From positions 1-64,000 of the IMG/VR virus record IMGVR_UViG_3300003322_000571: 64,000 nt of DNA, one strand, 5' to 3'. The stretch's first letter is position 1. The number at the start of each line of letters is the position of its first letter. Both the position numbers and the translations under genes were made by a program. Positions 5,659-12,548 of the stretch are shown here, piece after piece. This DNA is from a virus. A model generated the notes under the pieces. The model ran no database searches. It was not told where the DNA came from and saw only the letters and a list, made by a program, of their open reading frames with translations.

Positions 5659-5733
5659 GCCTCGTTAGCTCAGCGGTAGAGCGGCGTCTTTACACGGCGC
5701 GGGTCGGCGGTTCGAACCCGTCACGAGGTACCA
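5659..5733 (+). tRNA. tRNA-Val (TAC), CCA encoded
   Basis: Acceptor GCCTCGT/ACGAGGT, anticodon arm GCGTC-TTTACAC-GGCGC, A73 followed by CCA at 5731-5733. Confidence 0.9.
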
Positions 5734-5740
5734 TATTCAC

Positions 5741-6268
5741 ATGCAACATAACATTGACACGATTGCGTACGACGCAATCAAGAAGATTGGCGAAGAGGAC
5801 CTTCGCATCATTTCTGGTCAAGACCAAACCAGTAATCGTGTCTGGTTTGACATTGCTGTGACGCGCTGGATCCGCAACGAATACGGTCTGTGGCATGATA
5901 GTCCTCTGACTGCTGTTTGGCGCGATAATCCAGACACCCGACGCATTATCGATGGTGTGGATCATAGTTACTGGCATCCAGACGCAGTATCCAACCGCAT
6001 CTACAAGTTCATGCAACAATACTTGAGCTACTACCCTGGACGTAAAGTTCATGTGTATACGTACGGAGTATTTGGACGTCAAGTTGAAGGCGAATACGAA
6101 GTCGTCAAGCGTACAAAGAGTGGTTTGATTGAAGTTTGTCACCCCGTGTACAAGAAAGTACGGCAAACAGTTCACCCTGATCGTATTGCTTTTGTTGATC
6201 AGCCTGTTGAACAACAATACAATAGCAACATTGAAATCATTACTCATGTATGGAAGTATCCTGAGTAA
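5741..6268 (+). CDS. hypothetical protein, 175 aa
   Basis: Unrecognised soluble protein. Rich in tryptophan and tyrosine, with W-x-D and Y-W-H patterns but no catalytic motif I can name. Begins eight bases after a tRNA with only a weak ribosome binding site. Confidence 0.65.
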   Translation: MQHNIDTIAYDAIKKIGEEDLRIISGQDQTSNRVWFDIAVTRWIRNEYGLWHDSPLTAVWRDNPDTRRIIDGVDHSYWHPDAVSNRIYKFMQQYLSYYPGRKVHVYTYGVFGRQVEGEYEVVKRTKSGLIEVCHPVYKKVRQTVHPDRIAFVDQPVEQQYNSNIEIITHVWKYPE

Positions 6269-6276
6269 GTGAGTTT

Positions 6277-6366
6277 GGAAGCGTGGTAGAGCGGTTTATT
6301 GCAGAAGTCTTGAAAACTTCCGGTCCTTAACCGGGCCCGTGGGTTCGAATCCCACCGCTTCCTCCA
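6277..6366 (+). tRNA. tRNA-Ser (TGA), CCA encoded
   Basis: Acceptor GGAAGCG/CGCTTCC, anticodon arm GAAGT-CTTGAAA-ACTTC, long variable arm (CGGTCC...GGGCCCG region) and T73-CCA. Same anticodon as 1324-1413. Confidence 0.92.
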
Positions 6367-6383
6367 AATACAAACGAGAATAT

Positions 6384-6590
6384 ATGTCAAAGTACGGACA
6401 ACTAGCGAAACAGCTGTGTGGTGGTGTTCGACTAGAGAATCAAATTCTGCAAAGTGCAGCTGGATACTACATCGGAACTTACGATGCAGAAGGTCCTGTT
6501 AGTCGCGAATCTCTAGAATACTGGCCAACACGTAAACTTGCTGAAGAAGCATATGTGACAGGTAACTGGACACAACGAGATCACCCATAA
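6384..6590 (+). CDS. hypothetical protein, 68 aa
   Basis: Unrecognised. Start ATG 6384 is chosen because the longer frame runs back into the Ser tRNA. Short soluble protein ending TGNWTQRDHP. Confidence 0.6.
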   Translation: MSKYGQLAKQLCGGVRLENQILQSAAGYYIGTYDAEGPVSRESLEYWPTRKLAEEAYVTGNWTQRDHP

Positions 6591-6601
6591 CTACAACGAA
6601 T

Positions 6602-6805
6602 ATGCCAATCTACGGATACACATGCCAGGAGTGCAATCACTCCGAAGACTATCTTGTCAAATCTTCTGAATCTGCCGTTCCAGCCTGCAAAAGCTGCGGA
6701 AGTGTCAACCAAGAAAAGCAATTGAACACTGGAACAGCGTTCTTGCTGATGGGATACGGATGGTCGAAGAACGGAATGAATTCGAGGAAAGTTGGTAACA
6801 ACTAA
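6602..6805 (+). CDS. FmdB-type zinc-ribbon protein
   Basis: 67 aa. N-terminal MPIYGYTCQECNHSED and ACKSCGS give the two CxxC knuckles of the FmdB zinc ribbon, residues 8-11 and about 29-32. Such proteins are thought to be regulators or adaptors; no direct function is known in phages. Confidence 0.8.
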   Translation: MPIYGYTCQECNHSEDYLVKSSESAVPACKSCGSVNQEKQLNTGTAFLLMGYGWSKNGMNSRKVGNN

Positions 6806-6811
6806 CACCCT

Positions 6812-6896
6812 GCCCGGGTGGCGGAATTGGTAGTCGCAGCAGGTTTAGGTCCTGCCGCTCATTGCGAGCGTAGGGGTTCGAGTCCCCTCCCGGGTA
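6812..6896 (+). tRNA. tRNA-Leu (TAG)
   Basis: Acceptor GCCCGGG/CCCGGGT, Leu-type D region (GGCGGAATTGGTAGTCGC), anticodon arm GCAGG-TTTAGGT-CCTGC, class II variable arm CGCTCATTGCGAGCG. No CCA encoded. Confidence 0.93.
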
Positions 6897-6899
6897 CAT

Positions 6900-7079
6900 A
6901 TGATTCAATTTGAAAGTCCACTTCCATATCCAGTAATTTGGACACCGGAAGATGAAGCGCGACTCGACGCAGCGATCGCCATGATCCGTGAAAAGCGTCA
7001 ACAGAAAGCCCAACATGACAAAGCCAACGTACTACAGCACAGAGAGGTGCCTCGACAACCTGTCGACGGGCAATCCTGA
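6900..7079 (+). CDS. small protein, 59 aa (uncertain)
   Basis: Starts three bases after the Leu tRNA with no clear ribosome binding site. Product begins MIQFESPLPYPVIWTPEDEA, plausible as a protein with a charged helix. It overlaps the next frame by 65 bases, so one of the two starts may be wrong. Confidence 0.4.
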   Translation: MIQFESPLPYPVIWTPEDEARLDAAIAMIREKRQQKAQHDKANVLQHREVPRQPVDGQS

Positions 7080-7341
7080 AACTGTCAAGAACTATGTGAT
7101 CTACGTTCTGTGGGAATGTTCTACGGAGTTCATGGTCAATAACGGAATGCCGACGGATCCTGAAGTCGAAAAGTGGATCGAAGTGCTTGAAAGTCGTGAA
7201 GACAAAAACAATCAGTATATTCAGTCTGCAATTGGTGCTTGCCGCGAGTACATCAAACCTACTCCAACGCCAATGCCACCGTACTCTGGTGAACCGACAA
7301 TTGTCAGTGTTAAGCAAGTCAAGTTGAAACTGAAGAAGTGA
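7015..7341 (+). CDS. hypothetical protein, 108 aa
   Basis: Unrecognised. Start ATG 7015; an alternative GTG exists at 6988. A helical soluble N-terminal part is followed by a proline-rich linker (PTPTPMPPY) and a basic end. Confidence 0.65.
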   Translation: MTKPTYYSTERCLDNLSTGNPETVKNYVIYVLWECSTEFMVNNGMPTDPEVEKWIEVLESREDKNNQYIQSAIGACREYIKPTPTPMPPYSGEPTIVSVKQVKLKLKK

Positions 7342-7363
7342 GTGTTATTCCCTGCAGTTGCAC

Positions 7364-7370
7364 ATAAATA
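7364..7370 (+). promoter_or_regulatory. T4-type late promoter element ATAAATA
   Basis: ATAAATA 21 bases before the next start codon. It matches the core of the T4 late promoter (TATAAATA) and recurs before virion genes throughout the window. Confidence 0.6.
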
Positions 7371-7390
7371 TGCGATTACAGGAGAATCTC

Positions 7391-7621
7391 ATGAAACTGA
7401 ATGAATTGTTTGACCGCGGCGATCACGAACTTCAACAAAGTGTTGCTAATCGCCAACGCGAACTGAACCAGAAAGATCAGGCCACGAAAGGTATTTGGTG
7501 GGTTGATGGAGCTGGAAAGAAACTAGCTGGTCCTTTTGCTGATCAAGAAAAGGCTGACAGCTTCAAGAAGAATCGTCCTGATCGTGTGCCGAAGGGTGCT
7601 AAGGCGATCACGATTCGTTAA
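7391..7621 (+). CDS. small protein, 76 aa, late-promoter gene
   Basis: Start ATG 7391 has CAGGAGAATCTC upstream. Begins MKLNELFDRG; LNEL/LxE-type N-termini recur in several small proteins here and are common in proteins packaged in T4-like heads. The C-terminal half (VDGAGKKLAGPFADQEKADSFKK) resembles small conserved phage proteins with a W-x-D-G motif. Role unknown. Confidence 0.65.
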   Translation: MKLNELFDRGDHELQQSVANRQRELNQKDQATKGIWWVDGAGKKLAGPFADQEKADSFKKNRPDRVPKGAKAITIR

Positions 7622-7626
7622 ACAAT

Positions 7627-7824
7627 GCGGGATGTAGCTCAGGGGTACTAACCTTGCTGTATTGTGAGTGATCATTAACTTGCAGTAAAGGCGTAGGTAG
7701 ACGTTGCATAGGGTGATGTAGAAATCGAAGTAGCTATCCGCTTTCTCGTCCAATACTTTCAATGTCTGCTTAGAGCGGCCGGTATCTAACCGGAGGGTCG
7801 GGGGTTCGATTCCCTCCAACCGTA
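7627..7824 (+). tRNA. degenerate or interrupted tRNA-Arg (TCT)-like gene
   Basis: A 5' piece with GTAGCTCAG (D-stem strand GCTC) stands at 7627-7645. A 3' piece (7773-7824) has GAGC, anticodon loop TATCTAA in a GCCGG/CCGGA-type stem, T arm GGGGG-TTCGATT-CCCTC and A7824. Between them lie about 125 nt, including Y-RNA-like gene 6. The acceptor strands do not pair well, so the halves may not form one functional tRNA. Confidence 0.35.
7694..7772 (+). ncRNA. Y-RNA-like element 6 (weaker match)
   Basis: Outer helix TAGGTAGAC (7694-7702) pairs over nine positions with GTCTGCTTA (7764-7772). Inside are TTGCATAG (7704-7711) and ACTTTCAAT (7755-7763), close to the paired motifs of the other Y-RNA-like genes. 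The enclosed part is only about 43 nt. Assigned by analogy; lower confidence because both motifs differ by a base or two. Confidence 0.4.
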
Positions 7825-7830
7825 CTAACT

Positions 7831-7870
7831 GCCCACATGGCTTAGGTAAATCGGTACAGCCACCACCTAG
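7831..7870 (+). pseudogene. 5' fragment of a tRNA-Leu-type gene
   Basis: GCCCACA plus a class II D arm (GGCT...AGCC) look like the 5' part of a tRNA; no 3' half follows. The complete tRNA at 8364 starts with nearly the same acceptor (GCCCACG). An HNH gene lies between. I read this as the old 5' end left behind after the endonuclease gene entered the tRNA and a new 5' end was supplied. Confidence 0.45.
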
Positions 7871-7872
7871 TC

Positions 7873-7903
7873 ATAAATATAGCTGTTCCGGGGAAAGCTA
7901 TAT
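7873..7903 (+). promoter_or_regulatory. late promoter plus hairpin over the HNH start codon
   Basis: ATAAATA (7873-7879) is followed by ATATAGCT (7877-7884) pairing perfectly with AGCTATAT (7896-7903), which contains the start codon. In T4, homing endonuclease genes are kept silent in early read-through transcripts by such hairpins and expressed from a late promoter inside them; the same logic is likely here. Confidence 0.6.
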
Positions 7904-8378
7904 GGCAGACAAAATTACCAAAGAGAAGATTGAAGCAGTTGTATCCGATTGCCAATCTTTTAGAGAGTTAACGATCAAACTTGGCCGAGCGCCGTTAGGC
8001 GGAAACATCTCAGAGATGAAACGCAGGTGTATCAAACTGGGAATCGACACGTCCCATATGCTTGGGAAATCTCATGCTAAGGGAAGTACATCTAACAAAA
8101 GACGAACACCCGCTGAGATATTGGTGGAACGTGATCGATTGCAAGGACGTGCACCTATTGAACAGTTACGTAGAGCACTAAAAGAAAGTGGTGTACAGTA
8201 TCAATGTCAAGTATGTTCGTTAAAAGATTGGAACGGTAAGCCGTTAACTTTACACATCGATCACATAGATGGCCAATACTGGAACTGTAGATTGACGAAT
8301 TTGAGGTACATTTGTCCTAATTGTCATTCGCAGACACCCACGTATTGTGGCAAAAACGTTAATGCCCACGTATGCTAA
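7902..8378 (+). CDS. HNH homing endonuclease
   Basis: 158 aa. C-terminal HNH zinc domain: CQVC near residue 105, LHIDHIDG as the first H motif, then NLRYICPNCHSQT. The N-terminal part (RELTIKLGRAPLGGNISEMKRRCIKLGIDTSH) is a DNA-binding-type region often seen in phage HNH proteins. The stop codon lies inside the following tRNA, so the gene sits in the 5' end of that tRNA gene. Confidence 0.88.
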   Translation: MADKITKEKIEAVVSDCQSFRELTIKLGRAPLGGNISEMKRRCIKLGIDTSHMLGKSHAKGSTSNKRRTPAEILVERDRLQGRAPIEQLRRALKESGVQYQCQVCSLKDWNGKPLTLHIDHIDGQYWNCRLTNLRYICPNCHSQTPTYCGKNVNAHVC

Positions 8379-8437
8379 TTGGTAACGCAGATGGATTTAA
8401 AATCCGTTGACTGTCGGTTCGAGTCCGACTGTGGGTA
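8364..8437 (+). tRNA. tRNA-Leu (TAA), short variable loop
   Basis: Acceptor GCCCACG/TGTGGGT, anticodon arm ATGGA-TTTAAAA-TCCGT (anticodon TAA), T arm GTCGG-TTCGAGT-CCGAC. The variable loop is short for a leucine tRNA. The first 15 bases overlap the end of the HNH gene. No CCA encoded. Confidence 0.82.
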
Positions 8438-8456
8438 CATATCATAGGAGACGTAC

Positions 8457-8780
8457 ATGATTAATGCAGATGTTGCAGCGTTTGATGCTGCAGTTGCGGC
8501 TGGGAAGCCGGTTGTTGTTGACTTTTGGGCACCTTGGTGCGGGCCTTGCAAGATGGTCGGTCCGGTGTTTGAAGAAATCGCTGGTGAGCGTTCTGAACAG
8601 GCAACGTTCTTGAAGGTCAACGTTGATGCTGAGCCTGAACTCGCTCAGAAGTTCAAGGTCCGTGGCATTCCGACGATTGTCGTTGCAAAGGACGGTGAGA
8701 CAGTTGCCTCGATTACTGGTGCACAGCCAAAGGCGAAGCTCGATCAGTTCATTGCTCAAAACCTTGGACCTGTTGCTTAA
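8457..8780 (+). CDS. trxA: thioredoxin
   Basis: 107 aa, normal thioredoxin length. Active site WAPWCGPCK (about residues 24-32), conserved cis-proline in RGIPTIVV and a glycine after it. It reduces disulfides and can supply electrons to ribonucleotide reductase; in T7 a host thioredoxin is a polymerase subunit. ATG 8457 is preceded by TAGGAGACGTAC. Stand-alone between a tRNA and a small gene. Confidence 0.95.
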   Translation: MINADVAAFDAAVAAGKPVVVDFWAPWCGPCKMVGPVFEEIAGERSEQATFLKVNVDAEPELAQKFKVRGIPTIVVAKDGETVASITGAQPKAKLDQFIAQNLGPVA

Positions 8781-8837
8781 CAGAATCGAAACAAGGTATA
8801 TTCCTAATTGATCTTAAGGTCATTTTGGGAAAAGCCT

Positions 8838-9011
8838 ATGAAATTCGATTTCGACGAATGGATGGAGCTTGCTCGGAAAAATCCAAATGAATTCGAAAGG
8901 CGGCGCCAAAGAATTCTGAAGGAAGAAGAGTTAGTTCCGTTTGAAGTGCAGTTTGTTGTAGCTGCCGAACAGAACGCTGTTCAACTTGAACTTGCCAAGA
9001 AAACCAAGTAA
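8838..9011 (+). CDS. DUF3135-like protein, 57 aa
   Basis: Start ATG 8838 (GGGAAAAGCCT upstream). MKFDFDEWMELARKNPNEFE followed by RRRQRI and an acidic helix fits the small DUF3135 family (FDFDEW...P..FE.RR). Function unknown. Confidence 0.65.
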   Translation: MKFDFDEWMELARKNPNEFERRRQRILKEEELVPFEVQFVVAAEQNAVQLELAKKTK

Positions 9012-9038
9012 GAAACGGACACTTCGTCCGTTTCTTTC
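9012..9038 (+). terminator. rho-independent terminator
   Basis: GAAACGGAC, loop ACTTC, GTCCGTTTC, then TTTC; overlaps the previous stop region. Confidence 0.75.
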
Positions 9039-9061
9039 ATTAGACTCGGAGGAATACTTCG

Positions 9062-9883
9062 TTGCGTGCAGATTTGAATAAGCAGTTGTGTGAAGAAGAA
9101 CGACACAACTCAAGCGATTGCTACGGCAATTATCGCCATGATCGTCGGGCGAATGAAAAGTACGACGACATGTACGATCTCGACAACGAAGATCGTGAAG
9201 ACGCTTACCAGATGAGCGGTGCTCGTGAGAGCATGAAGCAGCGATACAAGATGCACTGGCATGAGAAGGAGTTCGGTGAACACTTGAACCCCTTGTACGG
9301 TCAGATCCGAAAGGCTGTTGGTCGCAAGTGGGATGACTTCTACAGTGAACTGTCGAAGGTATTCGATACTCGCTCTGTGATTAACCGTCACATTCTGCTT
9401 CACTTGTACGATCATATCGACGTTGACGGTGTATTCGTTGGTGACGACGGAGAACTGTATAGTCGCAATAAGTACAACCAACAGGCGTACCAGATCGGTG
9501 AAGATACGTCTCAGTACTACGTTGATCCTCGTGACGGAATCATCAAGATTAACCGTAAGTACAAACACTACCGTACACAACGTCGTCAGAGGGATGCTGA
9601 GTACGTCACTGAACAACAAAAAGTTCGACGTGTTGTTGACGATACGACAGAGCTTCACAACTTGAACGGCGTGTGGTTTGAAATCAAATTCCGCGTATTC
9701 AAGCCACAAATCAACGTCGTGTGGAAGAACATGACTGGTCCTGGCTATCGATATGCGTACAACGAATACGTGTATCCGTATTTGTACGATGTCCTCAAGA
9801 AGGAAACCGTGTCTTCCAATAAGGTTGCTGTTTCAAAACGTACCCTATCTCATAAAGAGTTGAAGAAACACGGTTTGGTTTGA
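9062..9883 (+). CDS. hypothetical protein, 273 aa, TTG start
   Basis: No family recognised. CGGAGGAATACTTCG gives a good ribosome binding site for the TTG at 9062, and no ATG follows for 36 codons, so an unusual TTG start is likely. The product is rich in tyrosine, aspartate and arginine (YGNYRHDRRANEKYDDMYDL), has no membrane segment and ends with KKHGLV. Confidence 0.65.
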   Translation: MRADLNKQLCEEERHNSSDCYGNYRHDRRANEKYDDMYDLDNEDREDAYQMSGARESMKQRYKMHWHEKEFGEHLNPLYGQIRKAVGRKWDDFYSELSKVFDTRSVINRHILLHLYDHIDVDGVFVGDDGELYSRNKYNQQAYQIGEDTSQYYVDPRDGIIKINRKYKHYRTQRRQRDAEYVTEQQKVRRVVDDTTELHNLNGVWFEIKFRVFKPQINVVWKNMTGPGYRYAYNEYVYPYLYDVLKKETVSSNKVAVSKRTLSHKELKKHGLV

Positions 9884-9889
9884 TAAGAT

Positions 9890-9961
9890 ACCTCTTTAGT
9901 TCAGTGGAAAGAACGCGGTCTTCCGAAGTCCGAGGCACAAGTTCGATTCTTGTAAGAGGTA
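9890..9961 (+). tRNA. tRNA-Arg (CCG)
   Basis: Acceptor ACCTCTT/AAGAGGT, anticodon arm CGGTC-TTCCGAA-GTCCG (one mismatch), T arm CACAAG-TTCGATT-CTTGT. No CCA encoded. Confidence 0.88.
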
Positions 9962-9965
9962 CAAA

Positions 9966-10196
9966 ATGGCATGTCAAAAATGTGGTAGTACTCGCGTCAT
10001 GAGCTTTAGTGGGAAGTGCAGTGACTGTTTTGGCGGGAGTATCGGATCGAAAGATTTCGATGGATATGTTCCCCATGACATGGGAATTGGTGGCGGTGAC
10101 TACGTCGAGGGCAAATTGTGCCTCGACTGTGGTCAGATGCAAGGTGAGTGGCCACTGCCGTTGTCGGAGATTGAATCCCCTGACGAAGACGAGTAA
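9966..10196 (+). CDS. small zinc-ribbon protein, 76 aa
   Basis: Four metal-binding pairs: CQKC, CSDC near the N-terminus and CLDC in the second half (GGGDYVEGKLCLDCGQMQGEWPL). This form is common in phage and host proteins of unknown role. Starts four bases after a tRNA. Confidence 0.7.
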   Translation: MACQKCGSTRVMSFSGKCSDCFGGSIGSKDFDGYVPHDMGIGGGDYVEGKLCLDCGQMQGEWPLPLSEIESPDEDE

Positions 10197-10203
10197 ATAA
10201 CAT

Positions 10204-10278
10204 ACCGCCTTAGTACAGTGGAAAGTACGAGGTCCTCCTAAGACTTAGACACAGGTTCGATTCCTGTAGGCGGTACCA
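10204..10278 (+). tRNA. tRNA-Arg (CCT), CCA encoded
   Basis: Acceptor ACCGCCT/AGGCGGT, anticodon arm AGGTC-CTCCTAA-GACTT, A73-CCA. The uninterrupted counterpart of 4838-4934. Confidence 0.92.
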
Positions 10279-10280
10279 AG

Positions 10281-10310
10281 TTGACACACTAAGGGTAAGC
10301 GATATATACT
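10281..10310 (+). promoter_or_regulatory. sigma70-type promoter
   Basis: TTGACA (10281-10286), 18-bp spacer, TATACT (10305-10310). A start near 10317 would place it seven bases before the Thr tRNA. Confidence 0.75.
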
Positions 10311-10323
10311 TTGCTTATCAGTC

Positions 10324-10397
10324 GCCCCGTTAGCATGAAGGTCGTGCAGTTGCCTTGTAAGCATCAGGTGATGGTTCGATTCCGTCACGGGGCACCA
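10324..10397 (+). tRNA. tRNA-Thr (TGT), CCA encoded
   Basis: Acceptor GCCCCGT/ACGGGGC, anticodon arm GTTGC-CTTGTAA-GCATC (one mismatch), A73-CCA. Confidence 0.92.
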
Positions 10398-10416
10398 CTA
10401 TAATTCCAGGTGACAT

Positions 10417-11076
10417 ATGCCTGCACCCATCACAGACGTTATCTTCGTTGACGTCGACGGCCCAATGATTCCTCAACGGGCTGCATATCTCCCCTTCCAA
10501 TCCAAACGTTACGATGCATTCGATCCTTGTGCATCGTCGCTGCTGCTTCGTCTAATTGAAGACGCACAAGAAGCTGACCGTGTGATCAAGATCGTTGTGT
10601 CTAGCACGTGGCGAAAGCTTGGACGTGCTGCTTGCGATCAACTGTTTGAACAGAATGGAATTGATCCGTCGCATTTCCATGATGACTGGGCTACACCGAC
10701 AAAAATGTCGGCAACACGGACAGACGAAATTCTGTTGTGGCTGCGAGATCATCCAGAAGTGACAACATGGGTTGCACTCGATGATGAACACCTTAGCTGG
10801 GAACATCTGCCGAACGCAATTCAATGCGACTTGTATGATGGTTTCACGTGGCGAAACTACATCGAGTGTCGACTGCTTCTCAATCTTGATGACCCTTCAG
10901 CTCCGTTGAATCAACCATACAACCGTGAGAAATTGGCGTCTCAAGTTGATTTCTTCAAACGTCGTGAGATCACTAGGACGAAACGACGTAGTGAGCCAGG
11001 CTATTATCAGCTGTCTCAGTTTGCCGAACAAGTGTTTCCAATCGTGCGACCTGCACAAGATAAGGACGAGCAATGA
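10417..11076 (+). CDS. HAD phosphatase of the RNA-repair ('Swiss army knife') type
   Basis: 219 aa. HAD motif I VIFVDVDGPMIP (residues 8-19), motif II IVVSSTWR (about 59-66) and motif III/IV region WVALDDEHLSW. This set matches the HAD domain named after Swiss-army-knife RNA-repair proteins, predicted to remove phosphates from RNA or nucleotide ends. It overlaps the next gene by four bases (ATGA), and a cyclic-phosphate receiver, an RNA ligase and a 2H phosphoesterase-like protein are encoded in the same window, supporting an RNA end-healing role. Confidence 0.75.
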   Translation: MPAPITDVIFVDVDGPMIPQRAAYLPFQSKRYDAFDPCASSLLLRLIEDAQEADRVIKIVVSSTWRKLGRAACDQLFEQNGIDPSHFHDDWATPTKMSATRTDEILLWLRDHPEVTTWVALDDEHLSWEHLPNAIQCDLYDGFTWRNYIECRLLLNLDDPSAPLNQPYNREKLASQVDFFKRREITRTKRRSEPGYYQLSQFAEQVFPIVRPAQDKDEQ

Positions 11077-11576
11077 TCAAGTATGTCGAGTGCCCTGAAT
11101 ACCATCTGGAATCGAAGATTTCGGAGTATACGGTGTTCCTGGCTGGTGGGATTTCGAACTGCCACAATTGGCAGGCTGACATCGTTGATATGTTCGAGGA
11201 CACGTACAAGCCTGAAGACTACGACCTCGATCTGATTCTGATCAATCCTCGTCGTGCCAACTTTGATATTGAAGATCCGGACATGAGCCGTGAACAGATC
11301 GAATGGGAGTTCGAGCATCTTCATGCTGTTGACCTGACACTGTTCTGGTTCCCTCCGGAGACGCTGTGCCCGATCACTCTGTTCGAGCTTGGAGCGGCTG
11401 CGTCTGATCCTAATCGTCAGATCGTCGTTGGTTGTCATCCTGACTATGCACGCAAGTTTGATGTTGAAGTCCAACTTGCGTTACAACGTCCTGGAGCGAA
11501 GGTTGTTGTCCATACCTCGCTTGATGGACTGGTCAAGGAAGTCAACGACACACTGCATCTGTTGAACAATTTTTGA
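11073..11576 (+). CDS. nucleoside 2-deoxyribosyltransferase-like protein
   Basis: 167 aa. Begins with a VFLAGGISNCHNWQ motif (about residues 20-33), typical of the Nuc_deoxyri_tr2 family, with ILINPRRANFDI and FWFPPETLCPITLFELG following; the E in the last motif is the likely catalytic residue. Substrate unknown: family members cleave or transfer the sugar of nucleosides or nucleotides, and some act on NAD-like compounds. Translationally coupled to the HAD gene; directly followed by the RNase P RNA gene. Confidence 0.75.
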   Translation: MIKYVECPEYHLESKISEYTVFLAGGISNCHNWQADIVDMFEDTYKPEDYDLDLILINPRRANFDIEDPDMSREQIEWEFEHLHAVDLTLFWFPPETLCPITLFELGAAASDPNRQIVVGCHPDYARKFDVEVQLALQRPGAKVVVHTSLDGLVKEVNDTLHLLNNF

Positions 11577-11987
11577 GTAAGGTCTAGTCTACCGCTAGCG
11601 AAAGCTAGAGGAAGTTCGGGGCTGCAAAGAGCAAAGGGTGATCGCTCTGTGGGAGGTCTCGTGTGCGTTTAGGACGCCCTTGCGAGTATCGGACAACCGG
11701 GTTGGTGGGAAGACTTGATGGCGTTAGCCTTGGAAATCTCATCATTAGGCACGTATGACCGCTTGTACCACAACGATTCTGCAGCAAGCCAAACAGTTCT
11801 CGATGACTCTGCTCGACGAGGGAACGGGTTGGTGCACCTATGACCTGGTTTGAAAGCCAGCGAGGATAGGATGGTCATGATGGAAATATCCGCGTAACTG
11901 CAGTGAACACTCCGCATGATTGCCTATAGATGAATGGTAGACACAGTGATTTACGTCACTGCACATAACCCCGGCTATTGACCTTAC
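11577..11987 (+). ncRNA. rnpB: RNase P RNA (class A type)
   Basis: The ends pair as P1 (GTAAGGTC with GACCTTAC). P2 is GTCTACC with GGTAGAC. P3 is GCTAGC-GAAA-GCTAG. The conserved 5' core reads GAGGAAGTTCGGGGCT, and its P4 strand CGGGG pairs with CCCCG near the 3' end. Other universal blocks are AGAGCAAAGGGTG, GCAGCAAGCCAAA, AGATGAATG and ACATAACCCCGGCTAT (ACAGAACCCGGCTTAT in E. coli). The RNA cleaves 5' leaders from pre-tRNA, usually with the host protein subunit RnpA, which I do not see here. About 410 nt, the normal size. It starts at the stop of the upstream gene and ends against an antisense HNH gene. Confidence 0.88.
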
Positions 11988-12350
11988 TCAACTTCTACTA
12001 GCCTTAAGATACTGGACAGCGTTCAACAAAATCTGTTCATTATCTTTGGCTAATCCAAGCAGCAGGTTGCATTCGCGGCAAAGGATACCACGAATGTTGC
12101 CCGTTGTATGGCAGTGATCAACTGCATACGTAGACGGATAGTTTGGATCAAGTGCCTTACAACAGATTCCGCACATGCACGACTGAGCAACAGTCATCTG
12201 TTGCTTCTCGTCCAGTGTGATTCCGTATGTTCGAACTAGATGGTCATTAGGTGAAACCTTGACCTTTGGCTTGAACTTGAGAGGTGCAGGTTCCCCGTCA
12301 AGCAGATGGTCTAGTTCTCGATCTTCCTTACGTCGCTTGTAAATACTCAT
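11988..12350 (-). CDS. HNH endonuclease, endonuclease VII type
   Basis: 120 aa. CGICC, then DHCHTTGNIRGILCRECNLLLG and a C-terminal helix are the recombination endonuclease VII signature. Antisense to its neighbours and ending exactly at the 3' end of rnpB, so it is probably a mobile homing-type gene that targeted the RNase P locus. Confidence 0.85.
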   Translation of the reverse strand: MSIYKRRKEDRELDHLLDGEPAPLKFKPKVKVSPNDHLVRTYGITLDEKQQMTVAQSCMCGICCKALDPNYPSTYAVDHCHTTGNIRGILCRECNLLLGLAKDNEQILLNAVQYLKASRS

Positions 12351-12362
12351 GCACGTATTTAA
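12341..12362 (-). promoter_or_regulatory. late promoter-like element and hairpin at the HNH start
   Basis: On the minus strand TTAAATA is followed by AAATAC/GTATTT, a 6-bp hairpin with the start codon in its loop. Same arrangement as at the other endonuclease genes. Confidence 0.5.
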
Positions 12363-12386
12363 CGTAGCAATCTAAGGAGATACATT

Positions 12387-12503
12387 ATGGACTTTCTTAT
12401 TGGTGCTATTGCTGGTCTTGCTGTCGGCGCTTGGTTCTCAGAGCCAACGAAGAAGTATCTGACCAAAGCTTGGGATTGGATTAAGGGTTTCTTCACCCCC
12501 TAA
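12387..12503 (+). CDS. small membrane peptide, 38 aa
   Basis: ATG 12387 follows CTAAGGAGATACATT, a strong ribosome binding site. MDFLIGAIAGLAVGAWFSEP gives one membrane helix, followed by a basic amphipathic end. Unrecognised. Confidence 0.6.
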   Translation: MDFLIGAIAGLAVGAWFSEPTKKYLTKAWDWIKGFFTP

Positions 12504-12548
12504 AGCAGACGAGTAATGTCTAAGTAACGACTAGCGTTACTAAATAAC

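Noticed and set aside
8808-8837. Longer start for the DUF3135-like gene at 8808
   Set aside because: The ATG at 8838 has the family N-terminus MKFDFDEW and a better ribosome binding site.
9110-9709. Long minus-strand open frame opposite the 9062 gene
   Set aside because: Shadow frame: no ribosome binding site, and the plus-strand frame has the codon use of its neighbours. The same applies to long minus-strand frames opposite NAMPT (12659-14212), 14510-15589 and the fibre gene (28373-29653).
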